Positions 8,784 to 17,111 of a DNA stretch of 64,000 bases are shown here, one piece after another. The position numbers were made by a program, and so were the translations under genes. The stretch comes from IDS-8 sp964607425. Its GTDB lineage: Bacteria; Pseudomonadota; Gammaproteobacteria; Steroidobacterales; Woeseiaceae. The notes under the pieces were generated by a model that was not told the DNA's origin, did no database searches, and worked only from the letters and a program-made list of their open reading frames with translations. Location of the stretch: assembly GCA_964607425.1 (NCBI GenBank), contig CAZSKQ010000001.1:1-64000 (forward strand), in the 5' to 3' direction. The first letter of the stretch is position 1. Every line of letters starts with the position of its first letter.

Positions 8784-9905
8784 TCATGCGTGTACCGGTT
8801 CCTTCTCGTACATCAGTTGCTCGAACAGTGCTTCATAGCAATCGAGTATGCGCTCCGGGAAGTGATGCTCGCGGACATACGCTTCACTCGTTGCACCGAG
8901 ATCGTGACGACGGCTGTCGTTCGCGAGCAGCCCTGACACCGTGTCGACCAACTCCGCGAAGGAAGCGACCGCCACGCCTACGGAACGGCCGTCCGCGCGG
9001 GCACCGCAGTCGACGAAAGAAACGGTCGGCACGCGCCGCGCCCACGCCTGGAGAAAAGTATTCGGGAATCCTTCCGAATCCGACGTGTTGATGAACAGCG
9101 AGGCGTTCTCGAAGTAGCGATCCGCTTCCGCATACGGCAGGAAGCCGACGAATTGGAGATTGCCGATGCGGGCCGCACGGCGGCGAATACGCTCATACAA
9201 CCGCCGTTCGCCGTCGCCGACCCCTCCTATCATGGTGAACCGATATGCCGGCAACGCTTCCGCGAGATCGAGAAATAACTCCGGCCGCTTCAATTGCCGA
9301 ATGGTCGATACCCACAGGGTACCGCAAGCGCCGCTTCCCTGGCCCGGCGGAGACGGTTGGTAACAGTTGGGGATCAGGGTACTGTCGCGTTTGAATTGCT
9401 CCCGGATCGATACTTTCTGCTTCTCGTTCTGCACGACGATGCGGTCGGTGTGCCGGACGCCGTACTCATAGATCCAGCGATCGCGGGTAAAGCGGATCAT
9501 CGGGTCGCCGGCGACGGCGAAAATCGATTTCTTTCCGTGACGCCGTGCATGGGCCGCCATGACACCGGTGAGCATACTGCCGGCCCGCTGGTAATAGATG
9601 TCGGCGCCTACGCGGCTCAGGCATTGCCACATGGTGGTAAGCCGCGGCCACACAAACCTCAGGCCCGGTAACCCTGCCGTCGGCCCGTAAGCACGGCGAA
9701 CAACGACGCCGCCGCTATCCAGTCCGTCGGGCTGACCGTGATCGAGGCAGATCATCGAAACCCGATAGCCTCGCCGGGCAAGGCCCCGCGCGATGATTAC
9801 CTGTTGCAACTCGGCGCCACCGATCACCTGGACCGCCGAATCGTCGGAGAGCAGCGGGAAGGCATGCGGGGCGAGAAAGCAAACGTGAGGCAGCGGCTGC
9901 TTCAC
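8784..9905 (-). CDS. GT4-family glycosyltransferase
   Basis: A cytoplasmic GT-B glycosyltransferase of about 373 residues. The N-terminal acceptor half carries VIGGAELQQVIIARGL, a GGAE motif common in GT4 enzymes. The donor half has LWVSTIRQLKRPELFL, FVGFLPYAEADRYFENASLFINTSDSEGFPNTFLQAWARRVP, which contains the EX7E-like nucleotide-sugar site. I set the start at the GTG at 9905, because it forms a GTGA overlap with the stop of the upstream sulfotransferase gene and lies just before the conserved HVCFLAPHAFP strand; the longer reading frame adds residues unlike the family. Translationally coupled to that sulfotransferase. Sugar specificity unknown. The protein at 43762-44877 is a relative with the same GGVE/GGAE opening. 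Confidence 0.85.
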   Translation of the reverse strand: MKQPLPHVCFLAPHAFPLLSDDSAVQVIGGAELQQVIIARGLARRGYRVSMICLDHGQPDGLDSGGVVVRRAYGPTAGLPGLRFVWPRLTTMWQCLSRVGADIYYQRAGSMLTGVMAAHARRHGKKSIFAVAGDPMIRFTRDRWIYEYGVRHTDRIVVQNEKQKVSIREQFKRDSTLIPNCYQPSPPGQGSGACGTLWVSTIRQLKRPELFLDLAEALPAYRFTMIGGVGDGERRLYERIRRRAARIGNLQFVGFLPYAEADRYFENASLFINTSDSEGFPNTFLQAWARRVPTVSFVDCGARADGRSVGVAVASFAELVDTVSGLLANDSRRHDLGATSEAYVREHHFPERILDCYEALFEQLMYEKEPVHA

Positions 9906-10642
9906 CGGGGCAGCTCGCTTTCCAGGTACTTTTCGAAACGGGAGCCGATGAGCGCCTGGCATACTTCATCATAGTTTTCGATCAGGCTGGCGAGAGAATC
10001 GGAGCTGGTTTTAACCAGTTCGGTCGATAAATGCAGGTTCACCTCGCAGTCGAGAAACGTCAGAATATCCTGTAGCTGCCGGTCGCGGTCCGCCATCATC
10101 GCCTCATAGCTCACCTCGAGGCAGGGCAGGTCCGAAAACAGCTCCCGGTGGCGCTGCACCAGTCGATCCGATTGCTGCAGCTGGTGGATGAGGCGGCGGG
10201 TATCGATGCTGACCGTAACGGGATCCATCGTCCGGGTGGACAGGTAGACGCCGCGCTTTTGCGCCACGTGGCGCGACACCACCATTTTCAAAGCGTTCTG
10301 CCGGATGAGATGCACGACCCTGACGTTGTTCCTGCCGCACCAGTCGACTACCTCGGGATAGCGCTTTGCCTGTCCGTACATGAGCTTGAATCCAAAAGCC
10401 TGGAGCGACGGCTGTTTGCCATACAGCTGTGCGAGATAGGCATTGACTGCATCCTGCCTCTTGAACCAATGCTTCAGCTCGCGGCCAATGGACGCCGTCC
10501 GCCAGGTCCTGTAAGTAATTTCATTCGTATTCCGGGGCAGGAAAACCTCCTGGGTGCAGCTTATCCCGGGATGATTGTCGAGCAACGAACAGAGGTAGGA
10601 AGACCCCGATCGTTGCGTGGTCAGGACGATGAACTTGGTCAT
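9902..10642 (-). CDS. Sulfotransferase (Stf0-like)
   Basis: A protein of 246 residues resembling carbohydrate sulfotransferases that use PAPS. The 5'-phosphosulfate loop is FIVLTTQRSGSSYLCSLL right at the N-terminus, and VRVVHLIRQNALKMVVS (about 98-114) fits the 3'-phosphate-binding region with its Arg and Ser. The ATG at 10642 is preferred over an upstream ATG at 10660 because GGGAGG sits between the two, eight bases before 10642. It is the first gene of a two-gene minus-strand operon and overlaps the GT4 start by four bases. Likely role: sulfation of a sugar in the polysaccharide or glycolipid, which is an inference from context. Confidence 0.82.
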   Translation of the reverse strand: MTKFIVLTTQRSGSSYLCSLLDNHPGISCTQEVFLPRNTNEITYRTWRTASIGRELKHWFKRQDAVNAYLAQLYGKQPSLQAFGFKLMYGQAKRYPEVVDWCGRNNVRVVHLIRQNALKMVVSRHVAQKRGVYLSTRTMDPVTVSIDTRRLIHQLQQSDRLVQRHRELFSDLPCLEVSYEAMMADRDRQLQDILTFLDCEVNLHLSTELVKTSSDSLASLIENYDEVCQALIGSRFEKYLESELPR

Positions 10643-10699
10643 GCTCGGTTCCTCCCTCAAGGACAGTGTAGACGATTCGTGATCGCTGCTTGTCCGGTC

Positions 10700-10715
10700 T
10701 GGCAGGGAACTTGCA
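10700..10715 (+). promoter_or_regulatory. Candidate sigma-54 (-24/-12) promoter
   Basis: TGGCAG-N5-TTGCA matches the sigma-54 consensus TGGCAC-N5-TTGCW with one mismatch and correct GG to GC spacing. It would start transcripts near 10726, about 70 nt before the GT4 gene at 10795. Confidence 0.6.
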
Positions 10716-10794
10716 AGACGTGCATGGCGACGGCCGCGGTGAATAGAGAAGCACCGGCGCGGGGCTAAACGGCTTGGGATTGTTAGCCCAGATT

Positions 10795-11979
10795 ATGAGA
10801 GTACTTTTGTTGAACTACGAGTTCCCGCCGGTCGGGGGAGGGGCGGGCTTTGCCACGGCGAACATTGCATCCGGACTCGTCCGCCTGGGAGTCGATGCCG
10901 AAGTCCTCACGTCCAGGATTGACGGCGAGGAGGATGGTGCCCTGGTGGGCGGCGTTCCGGTACATCGAGTAGCATCGTGGCGGGTCGGCATCCACGACTG
11001 CGGCTTGCGGGGCGCTTACACCTACGTGCTGGCGGCCGCACCGAAGCTGCGCCAGCTGCGCGCGCGACGACCGTACGACATCGAGCATTATTTCTTTTCG
11101 CTGCCGACCGGACTGTTGACCCTGATGCGCGGCAGACCGGCGACTCCTTACATCGTGTCGCTGCGCGGCTCCGATGTGCCGGGCTACGATCCGTTCAATA
11201 CCAAGGTCGAGCGCTTGCATGCATTGATGAAGCCGGTTACGCGCCGCATCTGGCGGCGCGCCGGCCGCGTGGTCGCGCTGAGCACCGCGCTGGCCGACAT
11301 CGCGCGGCGAACGGCGCCTGGGCTCGATATCGACATCATCCCGAACGGCATAGACACGCATCGCTTCTCCCCGCCGCACGTACGGCCGCAGGCGAAAGTT
11401 CCCCGCCTGATCACCGTCGCGCGCCTGTTGGAGAGAAAGGGAATCCAGACGGTGCTGGAGGCTTGCGCGAAGCCGACTATCCTGCCGGTCGAGCTTCGAA
11501 TCGTCGGCACCGGTCCCTTCGAGGGCGAGCTGCGGGAAATGGTGCGGGAGTTCGGGCTCGAGGATCGCGTGCAGTTCCTGGGATTCGTTCCGAACGACGA
11601 GCTGCCGGCCCATTACCGCGAGTCCGACATTTTCGTCCTGCCCTCGGAGACCGAGTCTTTCGGCCTCGTATTTGCCGAGGCAATGTCCTGCGGGCTGCCG
11701 ATCGCAGCCTCGAACGTCGGCGGAATCCCGGAAACGGTGCGCGACGGGATCGACGGCCTGCTCTGCCCACCCGGCGAACCAATCTCGTTGCGCGAGAACA
11801 TCCTGCGGCTCACGTCGAATATCGATACACGCAAAGAGATCAGCCATTCACAGCGGGAACGCGTGCTGGAGCAATACACCTGGGACCAGATCGCGGAACG
11901 CTACGCTGCCGTTTATCGCGCCGTGCTCGTCGCTGCGAGACCGGGACACCTGCGGCCCCAGCCGCAGCTCAGGCCCTGA
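10795..11979 (+). CDS. GT4-family glycosyltransferase
   Basis: A GT-B fold enzyme of 394 residues. It opens with MRVLLLNYEFPPVGGGAGFA, where the Gly-rich loop belongs to the acceptor domain. The donor-binding half includes RLITVARLLERKGIQTVLEA, VGTGPFEGELREM and VLPSETESFGLVFAEAMSCGLP, the EX7E motif that binds the nucleotide sugar. I prefer the ATG at 10795 over an in-frame TTG at 10774 because the conserved first beta strand begins immediately there, although no strong Shine-Dalgarno sequence is seen. A sigma-54-like promoter lies upstream. It ends convergently with, and is a close paralogue of, the GT4 gene at 12000-13166. Sugar specificity unknown. Confidence 0.86.
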   Translation: MRVLLLNYEFPPVGGGAGFATANIASGLVRLGVDAEVLTSRIDGEEDGALVGGVPVHRVASWRVGIHDCGLRGAYTYVLAAAPKLRQLRARRPYDIEHYFFSLPTGLLTLMRGRPATPYIVSLRGSDVPGYDPFNTKVERLHALMKPVTRRIWRRAGRVVALSTALADIARRTAPGLDIDIIPNGIDTHRFSPPHVRPQAKVPRLITVARLLERKGIQTVLEACAKPTILPVELRIVGTGPFEGELREMVREFGLEDRVQFLGFVPNDELPAHYRESDIFVLPSETESFGLVFAEAMSCGLPIAASNVGGIPETVRDGIDGLLCPPGEPISLRENILRLTSNIDTRKEISHSQRERVLEQYTWDQIAERYAAVYRAVLVAARPGHLRPQPQLRP

Positions 11980-11999
11980 CCGGCGGCGTGCCGCGTCGA

Positions 12000-13166
12000 T
12001 CAGGACGGGCGTTTCCGGCGGACGTCGTCGAACAGCTGCTCGTACCGGTCGGCGCAGCTCTCAATGAAATACCGCTCCACGTCGGAGCGGTTGTGCCCGG
12101 CGACCGATTGACGCTTATCGTCATTCGACGCGAACTCGCGCACGGCCGCCGTGAACGCGTCAAGATCGTTCAGCCGCACTACGCTGCCGTTCACGTCATG
12201 CGTAAGGAAGTCCGTCTGTCCGCCATGGTCGTAACAGACGATAGGCAGCCCTTGCGCCATGGCCTCGAGAAATACCAGCCCGAAACCTTCGTGCTGGCTG
12301 GTGGACACGTAGAGGTCCGATGCCGCGAGCCAATCCACCTTCCGCTGCTCGGAAACGAATCCCGTGAACGTAACCTGGCTGGAGACGCGCAAGTCCCGTG
12401 CCAGTCCCTGCAGTTCGCCCAGTTCCGGCCCGTCGCCGATCACCACCAGGTGCGCCAGCTGGTGCTCGAGCCGCGCCAGAATGCGCACCAGCTGGTCCAT
12501 GCCTTTGCGGGCAACCAGCCGGCCAATGGTGATCATCACGAAGTCATCCGGCGCGAGCCCGAGTTCACTGCGCCCGATCGAATGCGCCGGCGGCCTCGGC
12601 ATTCCCAGCGGAATCAATTCCGGCTCCATTACGGGATCGTAGTAGCGCCGCAGGTTCTCATTCGTGTTTCGCGATTGTCCTACTACGGCATCGGCGGAGC
12701 GCACAATACGCCGGACCACCGTGCGCAATATTGCGTGACGATGCGGGGACATCCATTTGCTTGGATCGTAGAGATCGCCGCCGTGCACGGACAGCACGTT
12801 CGGCAGGCCCCGGCGGCGAGCCAGGGCATTGCCCACCGGTCCGGTCGGGAGCGCGAAATGTGTATTGACCACGTCGAACTCGCGCTCCAGCACCAGCTTG
12901 CGCCCGGCGCGGCTGCCGCTCAGGATAAACGTAGCCATTGCCGGCATGCTGGCGACGGCCATCTCGCGCCGGAACAAGGTGTGGCAGCGGACGATCTCCA
13001 CGTCGCGCGCCGTCTCGTGCTCGCGCAGATCGAAGGCGCCGGAGGTGAGCACGACGACCTCGTGCCGCTTTGCCAGCTCCTCGGCGAGCCACGCATTCAC
13101 CACACCGCCGCCGCCGCCCAGGGGCGGATACTCGTAATTGACGAACAAGATACGCAAATCGTGCAA
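12000..13166 (-). CDS. GT4-family glycosyltransferase
   Basis: A GT-B glycosyltransferase of about 388 residues, parallel in layout to its neighbour at 10795-11979. It opens with LRILFVNYEYPPLGGGGGVV and has DDFVMITIGRLVARKGMDQLV, VIGDGPELGELQGLA and VSTSQHEGFGLVFLEAMAQGLP as donor-site motifs. The start is uncertain. The open frame reaches a TTG at 13214, but the family alignment begins around residue 20 of that frame, where TTG codons at 13166 and 13157 are available; I use 13166. The two paralogues end 20 bp apart in convergent orientation. Likely adds a sugar to the lipid-linked repeat unit. Confidence 0.82.
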   Translation of the reverse strand: MHDLRILFVNYEYPPLGGGGGVVNAWLAEELAKRHEVVVLTSGAFDLREHETARDVEIVRCHTLFRREMAVASMPAMATFILSGSRAGRKLVLEREFDVVNTHFALPTGPVGNALARRRGLPNVLSVHGGDLYDPSKWMSPHRHAILRTVVRRIVRSADAVVGQSRNTNENLRRYYDPVMEPELIPLGMPRPPAHSIGRSELGLAPDDFVMITIGRLVARKGMDQLVRILARLEHQLAHLVVIGDGPELGELQGLARDLRVSSQVTFTGFVSEQRKVDWLAASDLYVSTSQHEGFGLVFLEAMAQGLPIVCYDHGGQTDFLTHDVNGSVVRLNDLDAFTAAVREFASNDDKRQSVAGHNRSDVERYFIESCADRYEQLFDDVRRKRPS

Positions 13167-13504
13167 TCCGCTGCGGCGAGGTGGCGGGCAGCCTTGTCCT
13201 CGTTGATTTTGCAAGTCAATGTACCGAAAAGACCCGGCGAAGACGAGCCCGCTCGCGGACGCAGCCCCGGCCCTTCCCTGGCCGGCGCCGGCCTTGCGGG
13301 GTTCTACTGCGCCGACCCGAATTCCGCTACAATGTCGGGCGACCGCGCTGGCAGCCCTTCCAGCGCCCTACACGCAAGAATTCCCTGAAAGGTCTTCACG
13401 GCGCAGCCGCTGCGGCCGGAACCCGTCTTGCGGGCACCCCCGGCGCGCCGATCGAATCGCCCTCGAGACGGGCTCCTACACGGAAATTACCTTGGGAAAC
13501 TGCC

Positions 13505-15259
13505 TTGGAAAGAGATCCGGAATTGATCCGCGGACAGCAATTCGACGTTGCCGTTATCGGGGGCGGCGCTTTCGGTGCCTGCGCCGCCTGGGAAGCCGTG
13601 CTGCGCGGCTATTCAGTCGTGCTGCTGGAGGCGCATGACTTCGCCTCCGGCACCTCGGCCAACTCGTTCAAGTTCGTGCACGGGGGCATTCGGTACCTGC
13701 AGCACCTGGATCTCGCACGGCTGCGCGCGTCCTCTGCCGAACAGAGCGCCTTGCTGCGGATCGCGCCGCACCTCGTCCGTCCTCAGCCGGTGGCGATGCC
13801 GACCTACGGCCACGGGCGCCACGGCAAGGAATTTCTTGGAGCCGGCTTTCTCGCCTACGATGTACTGACCGTGGGTCGCAACCGCGGCATCCGGGACCCG
13901 AGCCGACACCTGCCGCCTGCGAGTTTCATGCGCCGGGACGAAGTGCTGCGGCGCTTCGACGGCCTCGATCCCGAAGGTCTTACCGGTGCCGCCGTCTTCC
14001 ACGACGCGCAGATGTACCATCCGCCGCGCCTTGTTCTCGCGTTCGTGAAGTCGGCCGTGGCGCGCGGCGCCGTCGCGCTGAACTATGTCGAAGCCCGCTC
14101 GTTCATTCGCGGCGGCGACAGCATCAACGGAATTCTTGCCTGCGATCGCCTGACCGGCGACGAGTTCGAGATCGGCAGCCGGGTGGTCATCAATGCCGCG
14201 GGGCCCTGGTCGGAGCGCTTGCTGCAGAACGGGCAGGCGCTCACGATCCCGAAGGGTGGCGTGTACTCCCGCGATACCTGCTTCATCATCGATGGCGCAC
14301 CGGAGCCCGGGTACGCGCTCGCCGTGCAGGGGCGGTCCGTCGACCGGGGCCAGAAAATCGGGCGCGGGGCCCGGCACCTGTTTGTCGTGCCGTGGCGCGG
14401 GCGGCGGCTGGTCGGTGTCTGGCATGTCGTCTATCCCAAGGGCCCGGACGCCATTGAAATCCCGGAGCCTGAAATGGATCGCCTGCTGGGAGAGTTCAAT
14501 GCATCACTTGGCTGGATGCCGATCCGGCGTGAAGACATCCGGCTCGTGAACGCGGGACTCGTGCCGTTCGGCGACAGCGACGAGACCGGCGCACAGCTCG
14601 AATTCGGCAAGCGTTCACACCTCGTCGACAGCGCCGTTGCACACGGGCTGGACGGGCTGGTCACGTTGATCGGTGTGCGCCACACGATGGCGCGCGGGGA
14701 TGCCGCGAAGGCGCTGGACATCGTCGATCGCAAACTGCGGCGCAAAGGCGCAACACCGGATTCCGCGGCAGTGCCGCTCATCGGCGGCGATTTCGACGAC
14801 TTCGTCACCCTGGAAGGCGACCTGCGCGACCGGTTGACGCGGGAGGGTGGCGAGTGCATGGCCGGCGAGCTCGCGTCGCTCTACGGCAGCGAGGCGCTGG
14901 CCGTCGCGGAACGCGGGCGTGCGTCCGGTACGCTCGATCGCATCCACGGCAGCGAAATAGTCGGTGCGCAGATCCAGGAGGCAATCGAGAACGAAATGGC
15001 GCAAACGCTGGCCGACGTCGTCTTCCGCCGAACGCCCCTGGCGGCCGCCGGCAATCCCGGCAGGAAGGTGCTGCAGGCCTGCGCCGACTTCATGGGGGAG
15101 CGGCTCGGCTGGACGGACCAGCGCCGGCAGCAGGAGCTGGAGGCCGTTATCAGCCGTTTCCCGACCCAGTCGCACGCAGGCCGGATCTCCGAACCTTGCG
15201 TCGCAGCCATGAGCATCCCGGATGCAGATGAACTGGATATCGCATGTCGCGGACGCTGA
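13505..15259 (+). CDS. FAD-dependent glycerol-3-phosphate dehydrogenase-like oxidoreductase
   Basis: About 584 residues, homologous to GlpD, the FAD enzyme that oxidises glycerol-3-phosphate to dihydroxyacetone phosphate. The Rossmann dinucleotide site is VAVIGGGAFGACAAWEA and is followed by ASGTSANSFKFVHGGIRYL, a GlpD hallmark loop. The C-terminal helical domain ends with LADVVFRRTPL, also typical of GlpD. The start is one of two TTG codons (13505 or 13523); the longer open frame to 13181 has no family similarity. It overlaps the next gene by 16 bases and heads a three-gene cassette with an epimerase and a methyltransferase. Because it sits in a sugar-modification cassette, its substrate may be another polyol phosphate or sugar. 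Confidence 0.78.
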   Translation: MERDPELIRGQQFDVAVIGGGAFGACAAWEAVLRGYSVVLLEAHDFASGTSANSFKFVHGGIRYLQHLDLARLRASSAEQSALLRIAPHLVRPQPVAMPTYGHGRHGKEFLGAGFLAYDVLTVGRNRGIRDPSRHLPPASFMRRDEVLRRFDGLDPEGLTGAAVFHDAQMYHPPRLVLAFVKSAVARGAVALNYVEARSFIRGGDSINGILACDRLTGDEFEIGSRVVINAAGPWSERLLQNGQALTIPKGGVYSRDTCFIIDGAPEPGYALAVQGRSVDRGQKIGRGARHLFVVPWRGRRLVGVWHVVYPKGPDAIEIPEPEMDRLLGEFNASLGWMPIRREDIRLVNAGLVPFGDSDETGAQLEFGKRSHLVDSAVAHGLDGLVTLIGVRHTMARGDAAKALDIVDRKLRRKGATPDSAAVPLIGGDFDDFVTLEGDLRDRLTREGGECMAGELASLYGSEALAVAERGRASGTLDRIHGSEIVGAQIQEAIENEMAQTLADVVFRRTPLAAAGNPGRKVLQACADFMGERLGWTDQRRQQELEAVISRFPTQSHAGRISEPCVAAMSIPDADELDIACRGR

Positions 15260-16242
15260 TCACCGGCGCCACCGGATTCATCGGCTGCCGGCTGTCGGAG
15301 CTGTGGCTGGCCCGCGGTGACGAGCTTAAGGCAACCGGGATGGTGCGGAGCGCACTGGAGGAAGAACGCGCGGACGCCTTGCGCAAGGCCGGCGTGCCCT
15401 TGCTCGTGACGGACCTTTCTGCGGCCGGGCAGATGGAGGAGGCTTGCCGCGGCATCGACACGGTTGTGCACCTGGCCGCGGCGCAACACGAGGCGAACGT
15501 AAGCGACGATTACTTCACGCGAGTCAATGTCGATGCGACGCGCGAACTCGTCCGCTGCGCGGCGCAGCAGGGTGTGCGGCGCTTCTTCTACGCGAGCTCG
15601 ATCGGCGTTTACGGTATCACCGACGGCTCCATGCTCAACGAAGACACACCACCGACACCGGACAATGCTTACGGCCGATCCAAGGCAGCAGCCGAAGCGA
15701 TGCTCGCCGCGGAGGGAAGGCAGCACGGGCTGCGGGTGTTCATCGGCCGCATCGGCGAAACCTACGGTCCATGGGACCGGCGTTTGCTGAAGCTTTACGC
15801 GGGGATACGCAAGGGGCGCTTCTGGATGGTGGGAGACGGCGGCAACCGGCACCAGCCGATACACGTGGACGACCTCGCGCTCGCCATCGACCGGTTGCTG
15901 GACACGCCGGAGGCCGCCGGACAACCGCTGGTCCTGGCCGGTGACGACGCGATCACGACCCGGGAAATGTGCGAGAGCATCGCGGCCGCACTCGACGGGC
16001 GCCTCAGCCGATGGAATATACCGATGTTACCGATGATGCTGGCTGCCGACGCGATGGAAGCAACGGTCGGACGCGCGGGTATCCAGCCTCCGCTGCACCG
16101 GCGCCGGCTGGATTTTTTCCGCAAGAGCCTGAAGTTCTCGACGGCAAAGCGGGATGCGCTGCTCGGCCTGCCGCCGCAGCGCTCGTTCGCCGACGGCGCC
16201 CGCGAGACTGCCGCATGGTACCGGGAGCACCGATGGCTATAG
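15244..16242 (+). CDS. NAD-dependent epimerase/dehydratase (extended SDR)
   Basis: A 332-residue extended short-chain dehydrogenase/reductase. The N-terminal NAD(P)-binding motif is LITGATGFIGCRLSELW (GxxGxxG), the catalytic Tyr-Lys pair is in NAYGRSKAAAEAML (YxxxK), and FYASSIGVYG supplies the catalytic Ser/Thr strand. Members convert nucleotide sugars or act as sterol- or dihydroflavonol-type reductases. Its start lies inside the end of the upstream GlpD-like gene (16-nt overlap) and a methyltransferase follows 17 bases later, so the three are probably co-translated and work on one intermediate. Confidence 0.82.
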   Translation: MSRTLITGATGFIGCRLSELWLARGDELKATGMVRSALEEERADALRKAGVPLLVTDLSAAGQMEEACRGIDTVVHLAAAQHEANVSDDYFTRVNVDATRELVRCAAQQGVRRFFYASSIGVYGITDGSMLNEDTPPTPDNAYGRSKAAAEAMLAAEGRQHGLRVFIGRIGETYGPWDRRLLKLYAGIRKGRFWMVGDGGNRHQPIHVDDLALAIDRLLDTPEAAGQPLVLAGDDAITTREMCESIAAALDGRLSRWNIPMLPMMLAADAMEATVGRAGIQPPLHRRRLDFFRKSLKFSTAKRDALLGLPPQRSFADGARETAAWYREHRWL

Positions 16243-16258
16243 CAATGGAGGTCTTTCG

Positions 16259-17038
16259 ATGGTCGTAACCGCTGGTAAATCCCGAGAGCCGGTCTCGCAA
16301 GCGCTCACTGTCTCCTCCGACCGCCTGGCCGCAAGGCTCGAACCATTCGACTCCTTCTGGCAGGCCCCGGACGATATAGAGAGCGGCTACGCCAAATTCG
16401 ATGCGTATTACCGGGCGAATTTCCTTCCCCTGCTGCCCACTGACAAGAACGTGGATATCCTGGTCGTCAGCTGCGGTCCCGGTTATCTCGTCAAGACGCT
16501 GTCCGATGCGGGCTACAAGAACGTGCTCGGCATCGATTCCTCTCCGGACAAGATCGCTTTTGCCGAGCGCCGCCGCCTGAGGTGCCGCGTCGAGCGGGGC
16601 TTCGAGCACGTGGCAACTCACCCGGATGCCTACGATGTCATCATCGCGGAGCAGGAACTCAATCACCTGACACTGGATGAGTCGATCTCCTTCCTCGCGC
16701 TATGCCGGCAGTCCTTGCGCAAGGACGGCTTGCTCGTCGCCTACGCGATGAACGGGGCCCATCCGGTCTACGGTTCCGAGAACCTGTCACACAACATCGA
16801 CCACTTCTACACGGTGACGGAATTCAGCCTGGCACAGATCATGACGCTCGGAGGGTTCGAGGACATCAAGATTCATCCGTTGAAGTTGTATGTCTTCTGG
16901 AAGAACCCGATGAACTACGTCGGGCTGGCGATTACGGGGCTGGTGGATCTTGCGGTCAGGGTGCTGTTCAAGCTGTATGCAAAAGACGTCAGGATCCTGA
17001 CCAAAAAGGTCGCAGCCACCGGGCGCAACCCCGGCTAG
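16259..17038 (+). CDS. Class I SAM-dependent methyltransferase
   Basis: A 259-residue methyltransferase. The ATG at 16259 is chosen for the GGAGG seven bases upstream; the longer frame runs through the end of the epimerase gene and has no family similarity. Motif I is VDILVVSCGPGYLVKTL, followed by VLGIDSSPDKIAFAERR with the acidic SAM-binding residue, and YDVIIAEQELNHLTL as motif IV. A hydrophobic C-terminal stretch (YVGLAITGLVDLAVRVLF) suggests membrane association, as in methyltransferases that act on lipid-linked substrates. Last gene of the GlpD-like/epimerase cassette. Confidence 0.8.
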   Translation: MVVTAGKSREPVSQALTVSSDRLAARLEPFDSFWQAPDDIESGYAKFDAYYRANFLPLLPTDKNVDILVVSCGPGYLVKTLSDAGYKNVLGIDSSPDKIAFAERRRLRCRVERGFEHVATHPDAYDVIIAEQELNHLTLDESISFLALCRQSLRKDGLLVAYAMNGAHPVYGSENLSHNIDHFYTVTEFSLAQIMTLGGFEDIKIHPLKLYVFWKNPMNYVGLAITGLVDLAVRVLFKLYAKDVRILTKKVAATGRNPG

Positions 17039-17057
17039 TGCCTCGAACCGGCACGAA

Positions 17058-17079
17058 TCCCGGGTTGCAAAACCCGGGA
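17058..17079. terminator. Hairpin between convergent genes
   Basis: A perfect 9-bp inverted repeat (TCCCGGGTT, GCAA loop, AACCCGGGA) lies between the convergent methyltransferase and formyltransferase-like genes. U-tracts are absent, so termination is plausible but unproven. Confidence 0.5.
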
Positions 17080-17111
17080 GTGACGCCAGCACACACTCCA
17101 CGCGGACAACA

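Noticed and set aside
13316..13340. TACAAT as a -10 box for the GlpD-like gene
   Set aside because: No acceptable -35 at 16-18 bases, and the gene start is itself uncertain.
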